Notes under the pieces: model-generated | The model's database searches: none | What the model saw: the letters and a program-made list of their open reading frames with translations, nothing else | Told to the model about the DNA's origin: nothing | Assembly (NCBI GenBank): GCA_025200525.1 | Contig: CM045762.1 | Span: 106,418,682-106,482,681 of the forward strand | Reading direction: 5' to 3' | From: Camellia lanceoleosa | Taxonomy: Eukaryota > Streptophyta > Magnoliopsida > Ericales > Theaceae | Length of the DNA: 64,000 nucleotides | Shown: piece by piece, positions 10,397 to 20,678 of the stretch | Layout: each line of letters begins with the position of its first letter | Numbering within the stretch: the stretch's first letter is position 1 | Program-made: the position numbers and the translations under genes

Positions 10397-10611
10397 TCAA
10401 TCGGCCCTCGGCCCAATCATTCACGTCAATCAGCCTTCGGCCCAATCATTCACGTCAATCGGCCTTCGGCCTAATCATTCACGTTAATCGGCCTTCGGCC
10501 CAATCATTTATGTCAATCGGCCCTCGGCCCAATCATTTATGTCAATCGGCCCTCGGCCCAATCATTTATGTTAACCGGCCTTCGGCCCAATCATTTATGT
10601 CAATCGTTGTC
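10397..10611. repeat. 29-bp tandem repeat in the B 3' LTR
   Basis: Seven full units plus a partial one, starting at 10397, 10426, 10455, 10484, 10513, 10542 and 10571. The unit contains CGGCCTTCGGCCCAATCA, itself a short palindrome (CGGCC TT/CT CGGCC). The homologous array in the other LTR (21207-21350) has only about five units. It is not a CRISPR array: there are no unique spacers. Confidence 0.9.
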
Positions 10612-10924
10612 CACCATTCAAATTAATGAACTTATAAAACTTACATAAGCAATTGGACAACAACATATTTCAGATATCTTGTTAAGATATTACTCACAGT
10701 GATCGGTTGGTTGGTTTGCCCTAGAGCTCGACCCTACACATCCCATGAACACAAAAGGGTCACTAACAATTCAATCCGTTCTAAATTCACATATTCCTCT
10801 TTAGGCTTCATTCTTATCTCTTTAACTCAATTACAATGCTTAATGCATGCCTAAGAGTCCTTAGAAGTGAAAGAGAACGGAAAATGGAATTCAGAATGCA
10901 TTTTCAAAATTTCATAAAACAGGG

Positions 10925-11140
10925 TCCCCGCTCGAGCGGACCCTTGAGGCCTGCAAAAGTGCTGGTTAGGTCAAATTTACGCTCGATCGCACATTCTGGC
11001 GCTCGAGCGGAAGGCCTCTCTACATGGCTCCCCGCTCAAGCGTCAACTTCCCCGCTCGAGCGGACACCATGTCTGCAGAAAATGCTGGGAGCCGAATTTC
11101 ACGCTCGAGCGGCGGTTTCCCTGCTCGAGCGAACATCAAA
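10925..11140. repeat. Cluster of CGCTCGAGCG palindromes in the B LTR
   Basis: Seven or so copies of CCCGCTCGAGCGG or decayed forms (CGCTCGATCGC, CGCTCAAGCG) lie at irregular spacing. The same cluster sits in the 5' LTR at about 21670-21890. Decayed copies often differ at CpG sites. Confidence 0.75.
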
Positions 11141-12191
11141 ATTCTGGAAAACCCGGAATTGTTCTTGGGCTTCAATTTCAATGTTCAAAGGCTTTAACTC
11201 ATGATTTTGGTCCCAAAAACATATAAACAGATTATATTGTAGGAGAGTGTAAGGATATTACATCAATTTGTTCAAAATCATCATCTAATTCTCAAACAAC
11301 TCTCATTTCTTTAGTATGAACAAAACCCATATATTTCAAACTTCACATAAGCTCCATTCCTTCATAAATCAAACATGCATGTAAGTTTTGGCTCCCAAAT
11401 CAAGTCCAAATGGTGCAAATAAGGCTTATGATCATGGAACTTATGAAAACCATACATGCATGTGAGATTTGGGTGCCCAATTCCTCTTGTTCAACATGGC
11501 TCATGCATGAATATGCAAAACTCTAGCAATCATGCACATGCATGCTCATATAAGCTCCCAATTCAACAAATTCAACTCAAATTATGCTCTTGATCACAAA
11601 TAAACTTTGAGCTTACAAGATTACAAATTCAACTTATGAATTCAAGGTCAATTACTTACCTAGAGGCTCAATCCTTCCAATGTATGGCAATTTCTTGGGT
11701 GTAGCTTCAAAGTTATCAACCTTCTAGGCCAAAATTGCACAATTCTCCCCTCTCTCTCTCTCTCTCTCTATAGCCGGCCTTCACACCCTCTCAAAGTATA
11801 TCTCAGATTTTTGAGTTCAAAAAGAGGCAATAAGAGTGTATATGGCCTCACAAATAAAGCCCCACTAGTGCTTATTTAATAATAATAAATAATTGGGCAC
11901 GAAATTCTCAATTAAATCAACTTAATCTGGTCCGAATTAATTTTTTTATTAAACTTCACCGTAGGCTCTAAAAATTATGCCAATCACGATGGCGCGACCA
12001 ATTTCAGTTTCTGTGGCCGATAAGGCCTTCAATTTAATTTCCAAAGCAGATAATCAAACAGATTTCCTACGGTGAACAGATAGAAATTCAAAACCACATA
12101 TTTTCACATAATGACACACAAAATCATATTAGACACATAATCATACTCATATTAAGGACCAATTAACATATTACGGAACATGGGTATCACA

Positions 12192-12207
12192 GTCTTCCCC
12201 CTTTAGG
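12192..12207 (-). other. Polypurine tract of chromovirus B
   Basis: The minus strand reads CCTAAAGGGGGAAGAC immediately before the 3' LTR start TGTGATACCC, the expected plus-strand primer. Confidence 0.75.
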
Positions 12208-12229
12208 AAGTTTGGTCCTCCGAACTTAA

Positions 12230-13585
12230 TTTACCTTCGTCGGGAAACAAATGTGGATAGCGTAGTCGCATTTCCTCCTCTTTTTCCCACATGGCATCTA
12301 CCCCATAGTGTTCTTTCCATTCCACTTTCACCATTGGGATGGATTTGCTTCTCAGCTATTTCACTTGCCAGTCAACAATTCATTCCAGCCATTCGGCGTA
12401 TTCCATATTCTCATCAATAGCTACCCGGTGATAATCAATCACATGAAACGGGTCTCGGAGGTAACCCCTCAACATTGACACATGAAACACATTTTGGATT
12501 TGCTCAAATCCCAGTGGCAAAGCAACTCTATAAGCAACTGGACCAAGTCTTTCCAGAATTTGGAACAGCCCAATGTAACGGAGCGACAACTTGCCATTTT
12601 TTTCCAAATCTGACTTGGCCTTTCATCGGGGAAACACGGATGAACACATGGTCACAAACCTCATACTCAAGAGGTCTTCTCCAAACATCTGCATAATTCT
12701 TTTGTCGGTCTTGAGCTGTTTTGAGCCTTTGTCAAATGGTTTTGATCTTTTCAGAAGTGTCTTGCACAATTTCAGGCCCAAGTAAAGCTCTATCCCTAAC
12801 TTTTGTCCAACAAATTGGTGATCTACACCGCCTACCATACAAAGCCTCGTATGGTGCCATATTGATGCTGGAGTGGAAGCTGTTATTATAAGCAAATTCT
12901 GCAAGTGGCAAATAATCTTGCCAACTCCCCTGAAAATCCAAAGCACACATGCGAAGCATATCTTCCAAAGTCTGTATTGTTTGTTCTGATTGCCCATCTG
13001 TCTGTGGGTGGAATGTAGTACTGAACCTTAGTTCTGTCCCTATGGCTTCCTGCAGACTCTTCCACAATCTAGATACAAATTTCGGATCTCTATCCGACAC
13101 ATAGATACCGAAACTCCGTGTAAACGGACAATCTCATCAACATAAATGGTAGCCAATCTATAAACATTAAACGTAGTTCTAACTGGTAGAAAATGTGCAG
13201 ATTTAGTCAGTCTATCAACTACAACCCAAATAGAATCCATACATCGAGAAGTCCAAGGTAGGCCAACAACGAAATCCATAGTCACATGCTCCCACTTCCA
13301 CTCAGGAATAGGGAGAGGTTGAAGTAGACCGCCTGGTTTCTGATGTTCAACTTTAACTTGCTGACACTGAAGACATTTGGACACATATTCTGCAATCTCT
13401 TTCTTCATTTTAGGCCACTAATAGGTTTGTTTCAAATCCTGATACATTTTATTGTTACCTGGATGCATAGCAAACACAGATCTGTGGGCTTCATCTAAAA
13501 CCCTCTTCTTTAGTTCCGGAATATCTGGGACACACATTCTATTCTGAAATCTCAACACTTCATTTTCAATGCTAAGCTCTACTTT
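12230..13585 (-). pseudogene. Integrase with chromodomain-like tail of chromovirus B (broken)
   Basis: Minus-strand fragments give, in order: a zinc-binding N-terminus (EAHRSVFAMHPG, then KCLQCQQVK), an in-frame stop near 13425, the catalytic core (TMDFVVGLPWT, VVVDRLTKSAHFLPV), a frameshift near 13100, then [23 protein letters not shown] and [11 protein letters not shown]. Next come the C-terminal part RYIGLFQILERLGPVAYRVA with FHVSMLRGYL, and a chromodomain-like tail VKVEWKEHYGVDAMWEKE (about 12240-12330) after a stop near 12350. Integrase inserts the cDNA into chromatin, and the tail targets chromatin marks in chromoviruses. The Asp-Asp-Glu positions can be traced but the frame is broken. 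Confidence 0.8.
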
Positions 13586-14229
13586 CGGACTTATCTCAAA
13601 TTCACCAATTACTTTCTTGATGAATTCATTCTCCTTCTATTTCTGTTTGATTTCATCAATGATTGCCGGCTCGACTGTAATAGCGGCTATCAATCCACCC
13701 TGTTCACACATTACCACTTCAATTTCAGATTTCTCAAAATCTTGCAAGATCTCTCTCTGTTCAGTAAGCAAACAAGCCATACTCCCCGTTGATTTTCTGC
13801 TCAAGGCATCAGCAACTGTATTAGTTTTCCCGGGTGATACTGAATCTCTAAATCATAGTCTTTTATCAATTCCAGCCATCTCCTAAGTCACATATTCAAC
13901 TCCTTCTGTGTGAAGAAGTATTTCAGACTCTTGTGATCCTTGTAGACTTCGCACTTTGCTCCATACAGATAATGCCGCCACATTTTCAAAGCAAAAACAA
14001 TTGCGGCCAATTCTAGGTCATGTGTTGGATAGTTCTTCTCGTGTGGCCTCAACTGTCGGGAGGCGTAAGAATTAACCTTTCCGTTCTGCATTAACACACA
14101 ACCCAAACCCTTATAAGACGCATCACTGAAAATTACAAAATTTTCCGTACCTGAAGGTAGTGTCAAAATTATGCAGTGGTCAATCTTGTTTTCAATTCTT
14201 GGAAGGCAGATTCTCTTTCGTTGTTCCAT
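13586..14229 (-). pseudogene. RNase H region of chromovirus B (broken)
   Basis: The minus strand encodes [34 protein letters not shown] and [17 protein letters not shown], the Ty3/gypsy RNase H signature with the catalytic Asp (SDAS) and Glu (DLELAA). A stop follows near 13887. The segment RRWLELIKDYDLEIQYHPG with a VADALSRKS-like end continues in another frame to about 13790. The domain removes RNA from the RNA-DNA hybrid during reverse transcription. It overlaps the end of the RT frame after a frameshift near 14200. Confidence 0.75.
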
Positions 14230-14966
14230 TCAAACGGTTGCCCTTTATGTGTCAATTGGGTAAGAGGCACTGCTAATTTCGAAAAGTCTTTCACAAACCT
14301 CCTGTAGTACCCAGCTAAGCCCATGAAACTACGGACTTCTGTCACATTAGTCGGTGTAGGCCAATTCACAATCACCTCTATTTTCTGCGGGTCTACTGAA
14401 ATTCCTTCCTTGTTGATCACATGCCCTAAGAAAACAACTTCATCCAACCAAAACTCACATTTCTTTAGTTTAGAAAATAATTTCCTTTCCCGAAGTATTT
14501 GTAGGACAGTTCTCAAATGATGTTCATGTTCAAGTCTATCCTTAGAGTATATCAAAATATCATTGATGAAAACTACAACAAACTCATCAAGGTAGGTTTT
14601 AAAAATTCGGTTCATTAAGTCCATAAACGCTACCGGAGCATTAGTCACTCCAAATGGCATAACAAGAAACTCAAAATGACCATACCGTGTTCTAAACTCT
14701 GTTTTCTCAACATCTTCTGCCTTTACTTTCAACTGATGATACCCGGACCTCAAATCAATCTTAGAAAACACCTGTGATCCCTGCAACTGGTCAAATAAAT
14801 CATCAATACAGGGTAGGGGGTATTTGTTCTTTATTGTTACCTTATTCAATTCCCGATAATCGATGCACAAACGCAAAGTTCCATCTTTCTTTTTCACAAA
14901 TAATACTGGTGCACCCCAAGGCGAAGTGCTAGGTCGGATAAACCCCTTGTCAAGCAGGTCCTGCAA
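14169..14966 (-). pseudogene. Reverse transcriptase of chromovirus B, catalytic Asp lost
   Basis: This is the longest intact frame of the element. It includes [58 protein letters not shown] and [10 protein letters not shown]. The catalytic motif normally read as FIDDILIYS reads FINDILIYS; the Asn codon is at 14562-14564. The underlying change (GAT to AAT after ATC) fits C-to-T loss of a CpG on the + strand at 14564. Upstream stops near 14969 and 15026 separate it from the protease. Polymerase activity is therefore not expected. Confidence 0.85.
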
Positions 14967-15026
14967 CTGTTATTTCAATTCTTTCATTTCGGCGGTAGCC
15001 AGTATGTAGGGAGTTTTAGAAATGGG

Positions 15027-15680
15027 CTAGGTGCCTGGCACAGTTTCAATAGTAAACTCTATCTCCCTGTCTACCAATTCCCCTGGCAATTCATTTGGAA
15101 ACACATCTGGGAATTCTCTGACAATAGGGATATCATTCAATTCAACATTCACAGATTGTTCAGACAACACATAGGACAAATAACCCTGGCACCCTTTCCT
15201 GATCTGTTTACATGCTTTCATTGCAGATATCAAATAAGGTGGAGGCACTACCCCATTACCCACAAACACAATCTCTTTATGTTCTGGTGGTTTAAACACA
15301 ACCCGTTTTGTCACACAATCGATGGTGGCACAATATTTGGTCAACCAATCCATGCCCAAAATTACATGAAAATGTCTAAAATTCAAGGGCAACAAATCTA
15401 CATATAGGATAGCATCCTCAACATGCATATCATGAAACCGGTATATAGATTCACACAATACAGATTCCCTAGATGGAGCAAACACACATAGTAGATATGG
15501 CAGTAATTCTAAAGGTCTATTCAGTCTAGATGTAAGTGCACAAGTTACAAATGATGAGTGTGTTGATCCAGAGTCAATTAACACAAAGGCATCCTGATTA
15601 CATATAGAAATGGTACCTGAGACGACTGCGTTGGCATTCCAGGTATCACCCGGAACAAGCACAAAAACTCTCCCTTGTCT
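15027..15680 (-). pseudogene. Aspartic protease of chromovirus B
   Basis: The minus strand reads QGRVFVLVPGD, then FVLIDSGSTHSSF (active-site DSG at about 15563-15577) and HVILGMDWLTKY. This is the retropepsin of Tekay/Del-like chromoviruses, which cleaves the polyprotein. The protein continues toward RT (FPDVFPNELPG) and hits a stop just after TVPGT near 15026. Its N-terminal link to the gag zinc knuckle is split by the solo LTR at 15686-19386. The flanking frames are compatible once one CACGG duplication is discounted. Confidence 0.8.
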
Positions 15681-18378
15681 CACGGTGTGGACGCGCCCTC
15701 AGGCCCCCATGCTCTTCCATAGTTCTGACTCGATTTGTTGTCGGTTCTTAATCTGAGCTCACAATGTGCAATGTGAGATTGATAAATCACCAAAGAGTCC
15801 AAATCTGGCAAATCATTTTGGAAAACCGATTTTTAGAAAGAAGTGCCAAACATGGACTGCTTCGCCAGATACAGAGTCGCCACCTAAATATTTTTTATGA
15901 GGGAATTTAGGAAACCTTGACTCGTTTGCCTAAGGCCACGTGTCCGTCATCACCAAAGTTGCCTCGGCTCAAGAACTTGGGTACGATTAGGGAAGGTCAG
16001 CTATGAGCACCCCCTCTCGCCCGATCTGAAGATCGGCCTCTACTAACCATGATATCTAGTTTTGAAAATGTTATGTGTTCTTATTCCGGTTAATTAGCTA
16101 ATCTTACTATGTGATGCGCGCAACACAAAAGTATAGACTAGATCACCTAATTTGGAACAAAGCATCGCATATCCGTTTGTTTGGAAATGATTTGAGGTTT
16201 GCTACTCGTTAGTAAGTTAAAATACGGATTTCAACGAATTATTCCAATTCAAACAATCCAGCCTTTACCCACAGGCATTCAGGTAGTAAATCAACTAAGC
16301 ATTTAGCCTCATGGCAAGCATGTTGTCATGTTAACATTCACACTCATGCGAGATGCTAAAGCACAAAATACTTAGAGCGCACTCCAAGCCAAAACAAGAA
16401 ACTAGTTAGTAATCATGCGTGATCCTAGTTCATGTTAGCAATGGCTAATGTATCGCATACAGAATGCAGCTAGAATAGGCTCGGCTAATCTATAGAGGGC
16501 ATGTGAAATGCAACATATAGCATGCATTCAAGTTAGATTTGAAATACTATGCGGTTAGCATGATGCGCCGAGCCCGGTGCATGCAATACAAATGAATGGA
16601 TGCACGCACGCATAGCATAAGGATGCTAAATTAAATATGTCCTAATACTAACCATCAAAAGCAGGTAAGTAAAAGGGAGAAAGAAATGGGGGTTGGAAGA
16701 CATGCACACACGCACCCACACTTATTACAAATTCGCCCTCTCTCGGAGGGTCCAAAAGAATAATACAATTTAATCAACTAACAAGCTAATTAAATAGTTA
16801 CAGACCAATTAAATAGTTAAGCAAATTAACTAGGCTAAGAAAGTGGTAAAAGCAGCCTCGGGAAGAGGGTCCAATGCATGCGTTCTCGGCTCCTCTCGGA
16901 AATCCACCACCATGCACAAGCTACCTCTATTTTCACTGTTTTCCTCCTTTGAAGACTGCATAAGTCCCAAGGTACACTCTCTGAACATTGTGGGATGCCA
17001 CCGGCCATGAGGAGTGGTCACCGGCCATGGAGAAGTGGTCATCAACCATTGGTATGGCTCTCGGCCAGAAATTGTTAGTTGGCCGGCACTCAATGTGGTC
17101 GGTCGGCCATCTATGCCTGCAGAATCCTATTTTGACAGCAGTAGAGGGCAAAACAAGGCATGGCAATGCATTTCAAGCAAATGTGTGCACCAACACCCTC
17201 CTTATCATGTTCATGACTCAAAGGAGGATGGTCCTCGACCCTCGGACCACCAATCGTGCATTTTATTGCGTGATGGCCCAAGGAACCAAGTTGTGCATTT
17301 TGATTTCAAATGTAATAAAAACCAAACAAACAAATGGCCCAACCTTTATCATGGTGATTCAAGGGGCAAGGCATGCATGTTCAATGCAATGCAACCTAGG
17401 CATGTGAGCTAAGTATGCAACATGGGCATGCAAACAAACAATGTATGCTAGGCATACAACCTAGGCAAACAAGCATGCAAGGCATGTAACAATCATGCTA
17501 ATGACAAGCATGCAACAACACATGGGACAAACATGTAACAACATGCTAAGCAACCTAAAACCAAAAGAATGCATGCCAAATGCACTACCACTTAAGCATG
17601 TAACAAGATGTTTATGGGCCAATTATGTGACAACATGCAAGGCAAATGTACACACAAACATTCATGCACACATGATCCAATACTTAAGCATAAAGAGGCA
17701 ACTTTTAAACACATTTAAAAGGAGATGAAAAGCATGCAAATATGACAATGTTGCAAGCTCTGAAATGGTGCTAAGAGTGATGCCAAATCACCTAAACAAA
17801 CCAAGCATGGCATGCAATCAAGCTTAAAGCCCAAAAATAGCAAGAGGACTTGAACCAAAACCATGCAAAACAAAGGGCATATGAAAAATATGACCCAATA
17901 CAGTCCTAAAGCATGGCAAAGTAAGCTTAATACATGCGACGACCAAAGCCAACAAGCTAAAAAAATAGGGGCAAATGCATGAAGTATACAAGGCCACTAA
18001 AGAGGCATTACACCACACTTAATGCAACCAAACATGGCATGAATTAAGCAACCAAAATCAGAGTCTTAGCATATCAAAACATGCACAAAAGCTTCAAAAA
18101 GCTAAGCCAAAACAAGTAAGCATAGTGGTCTAGATGCTAAGTACATGTTAAGGCAAATAATGGCATTACAAGACAAGTATGCAAAGCAAGCACGGTGTGT
18201 CTAAACCAACTTAAAATAGTGCTATATCATGGAAAAATAAGCACAAATACTAGCTAAGACATTGCCAACATGAACTCAACAATGGTGCTCACACATGAGG
18301 CTAAAATAGACAAGTTTGAAGGCAACAAGGAGAGGGGATGGCCCTCTCCTTCTTAGGATCTTAAAGCACCCTCCCTAC

Positions 18379-18404
18379 CACTGAAATCCCTCTGGATTTC
18401 AGTG
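18379..18404 (-). other. Conserved LTR hairpin (solo LTR)
   Basis: Stem CACTGAAATCC/GGATTTCAGTG, 11 bp, with a short loop; the longest stem of the five copies. Confidence 0.65.
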
Positions 18405-18892
18405 CTGTGCAGTCCCAAACAAAGCAGTCCTGGAGCTCACCAAAAATGCACAAAAATGGGGCCAAACAAGGCCTAAGAGGGGTCAAACAACCCTAAAAAA
18501 TAAAGTGGTCTTAAACAACTATTTTAAGCACTCAAAGACAAGACTTTTATTAGTTATATAGAAAGTATAAAAATAGATGCAAGGATGGCTAAAATCCTAT
18601 GCAAAAATGGGGAACAAAGGGATAAGTTTCTTACCCTTGAAGACCTTCTTCAAGAAGAGCACTCCAGCTGCTTCCTTAGGTCCAAACCAGCTCAAAACCT
18701 TTAAGAACAACCCTTTGGCTCCTCAGCAACCAAGGTAAGGTGTAGAACTAGGTGTCCTTGTGCAAAACTAAGAACAAAGCACACACAAGGCAAAAAGAGA
18801 GGGAGATAGAGATAGATAGATACACTATTGCTAACCCTAATCCTGACCTCTGGAGCTCAACTTTCTAACCCTTCAGGAGGGAGGAGAAGGCC

Positions 18893-18973
18893 TCCCTTTA
18901 AAGAGATTCACTCTTGCAAAGCTTACAAAAGAAGCTAAGCAAGAGTGAAATCCCTCCATACACGTGTATGGAG
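18893..18973 (-). promoter_or_regulatory. LTR core promoter, solo LTR (G-box intact, TATA decayed)
   Basis: A perfect 20-bp palindrome (18954-18973) holds CACGTG. The TATA position reads CTTTAAAG on the minus strand (about 18893-18900), so the TATA box looks mutated in this copy. Confidence 0.5.
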
Positions 18974-19391
18974 CGGGTGCAAAGTGGGTGCCAGCTAGCA
19001 CAGCTGGCACAAAATATCTGTAAAAAGCAGATGCACAGTGATCGGCCAGCCAAAAATGACAAATTGACCAAATAAACGGTTGACCGACCACAAAGAGTGC
19101 CGATCGGCCAAACATTTGGCCGATGGCAACAAAACAATGGTTGGTGGCCTCAAGCCTTGGCCAGTGAGGTGTACGGATGGCCAACAAGCCATTCCTTGCC
19201 CCTCAGAAGCAAAACACAAGTGTTTGGTGCAAAACCAAACACAAAACAGGCAAGTCGAGAGGTCTTGAGGCAAGGTGCGTGGCCGAGACCTCCGAGAACT
19301 CAGGACGAACACAAACATGGATGATCACCGAGTGTTCAAACTGTGACGTCCAAGTCTTGAGGATGGTCAAAAATGGGGTGTCAACACACGG

Positions 19392-20420
19392 TATCTCCGG
19401 CGGGAGTAGATCTCGTAGTATTTCCTGGTTTTGGGACTGATGTCGTCGAACTAACAGCAAATTTTCCACTGTTCTGTTTGCAATCTCTGGCCATATGCCC
19501 CTGTTTACCACAATTAAAACAAGCTCCTGACACACGGTAACAAACCACACGATGCCTGTTGCTACAGATATTACACAACAGGGTTGTATCTCAGGAAGAA
19601 TTAGAAGTATTCGAGGAGCCCGTATTTTGCTTCTTTGAAAACTTCTTCTTTGAAAAGAAGCCCTGCCTTTTACTACCTTTCCAGTTAGTTGTCGGCTTAG
19701 TTTGTCTAGCTATATTAGCTTCGGATATTATGGCCCTATCTAGTACCCCAATGTAAGTTTCCAGCTTTCAGACATTCACCCTCTCTAGAATGTCACTCCG
19801 AAGCCCACCTTCAAAATGTCTCGCCTTCTTATAGTCCATATCAATCACGTGTGGCGCAAACCTGGCCAATTCAGTGAATTTGGCCTCATACTAAACTCTG
19901 ATCATCTTGTCTTGCCTCAGTTCCATGAATTCTGCCACTTTCCTATCCCGAACACACTGCGGGAAGTACTTGTCATAGAAAATTTCCTGAAATTTTGTCC
20001 AATCAGCATCTTTGTAATTCTCACGCATTAATATCCACCATCTTTTGCTTCGTCTTCTAGCATAAAGGTAGCTAGAAGCACTTTCTGTGTCTCCGAACAC
20101 GGGAACAATTCAATCAGTTTTTCGATGCCGAGGACCCAAGCTTCAGCTTTCAAAGGATCTAATCCACCATGGAACTGTGGTGGTTTCATTTTCTTGAACT
20201 CTTTGGTGAGAGCTATGACCCGGTCATCATTCTGATTATCTGGCACAGGAGGTGCCGGAGATGGAGGTGGAGGTGGAGGTGGAGGATGTGGCTGCTGCCA
20301 CTGTTGTTGCCATTCCTATTGTTGCCTCAATGTCTCTGCCATTTCCAGAATTAGTCTTTCCATTCTATCCAGTCTGGCAGTAGAAGATTCCTCTATCTCA
20401 TCACCTCTTGTTCTCACCAT
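19392..20420 (-). pseudogene. gag of chromovirus B (broken)
   Basis: Start MVRTRGDEIEESS at 20420, with RMERLILEMAETLRQQ and a TAG at 20317-20319, then a proline run and VIALTKEFKKMKPPQFHGG (capsid start). A frameshift near 20050-20100 leads to DADWTKFQEIFYDKYFP. The C-terminal zinc knuckle CFNCGKQGHMARDC is at about 19470-19520. Gag forms the particle and the knuckle binds RNA. The frame runs toward the protease, which now lies beyond the nested solo LTR. Confidence 0.8.
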
Positions 20421-20660
20421 CTGATTAAACTTGCATTATACTTTATACAAAAGATACACATGTATGCATATACTAAAGAGCATACGTAATCAAATAATCT
20501 GAAATGCAAGCAGTTCACAAACTTATATCACATAGTTGTTCACATTAAACAGTTAAGCGTATTCTTGATGCTTCCAGATTCACACTTATCACATGAATGC
20601 ATCTTAGATCTTTTCTAGACGCTTATTGCTCTTTTTGGACAAGGGTGTGAGTTATTAACT

Positions 20661-20675
20661 CGTGCTTTAATACCA
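20661..20675 (-). other. Primer binding site of chromovirus B
   Basis: The minus strand reads TGGTATTAAAGCACG, 3 nt after the 5' LTR end (...CGTGACA). It resembles the initiator-tRNA-Met site TGGTATCAGAGC with two differences in the first 12 bases. Confidence 0.6.
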
Positions 20676-20678
20676 CTC

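Larger units (their letters stand above)
9845..12191 (-). repeat. 3' LTR of chromovirus B
   Basis: The + strand starts TGTCATGACCCG and ends GGGTATCACA (TG...CA), 2347 bp. It matches 20679-22563 over most of its length. Inside are a 29-bp tandem array (10397-10611), a CGCTCGAGCG palindrome cluster (10925-11140) and a CT microsatellite (about 11746-11769). It inserts directly into the PMD pseudogene. Confidence 0.85.
15686..19386 (-). mobile_element. Solo Tat-type LTR nested in chromovirus B
   Basis: 3701 bp, + strand start TGTGGACGCGCC and end GGGGTGTCAACA. It is flanked on both sides by the 5-bp duplication CACGG (15681-15685, 19387-19391). It has no internal region, so it is a solo LTR left by LTR-LTR recombination. 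It belongs to the same subfamily as copy A and the 3' LTR of element C. It contains the hairpin (18379-18404), a splice-site-like CAAGGGTAAG (18630-18639), a G-box palindrome (18954-18973) and two GGCCG/CGGCC clusters (about 17000-17110 and 19040-19165). Confidence 0.93.

Noticed and set aside
10384..10626. Possible CRISPR-like array (29-bp period)
   Set aside because: Direct tandem repeat without unique spacers, inside a plant LTR, with a second version in the partner LTR.
17014..17412. Two open frames of about 130 codons on the plus strand
   Set aside because: Lie within the solo Tat LTR, antisense to it, with no recognisable domain. The equivalent positions in other LTRs are not open.
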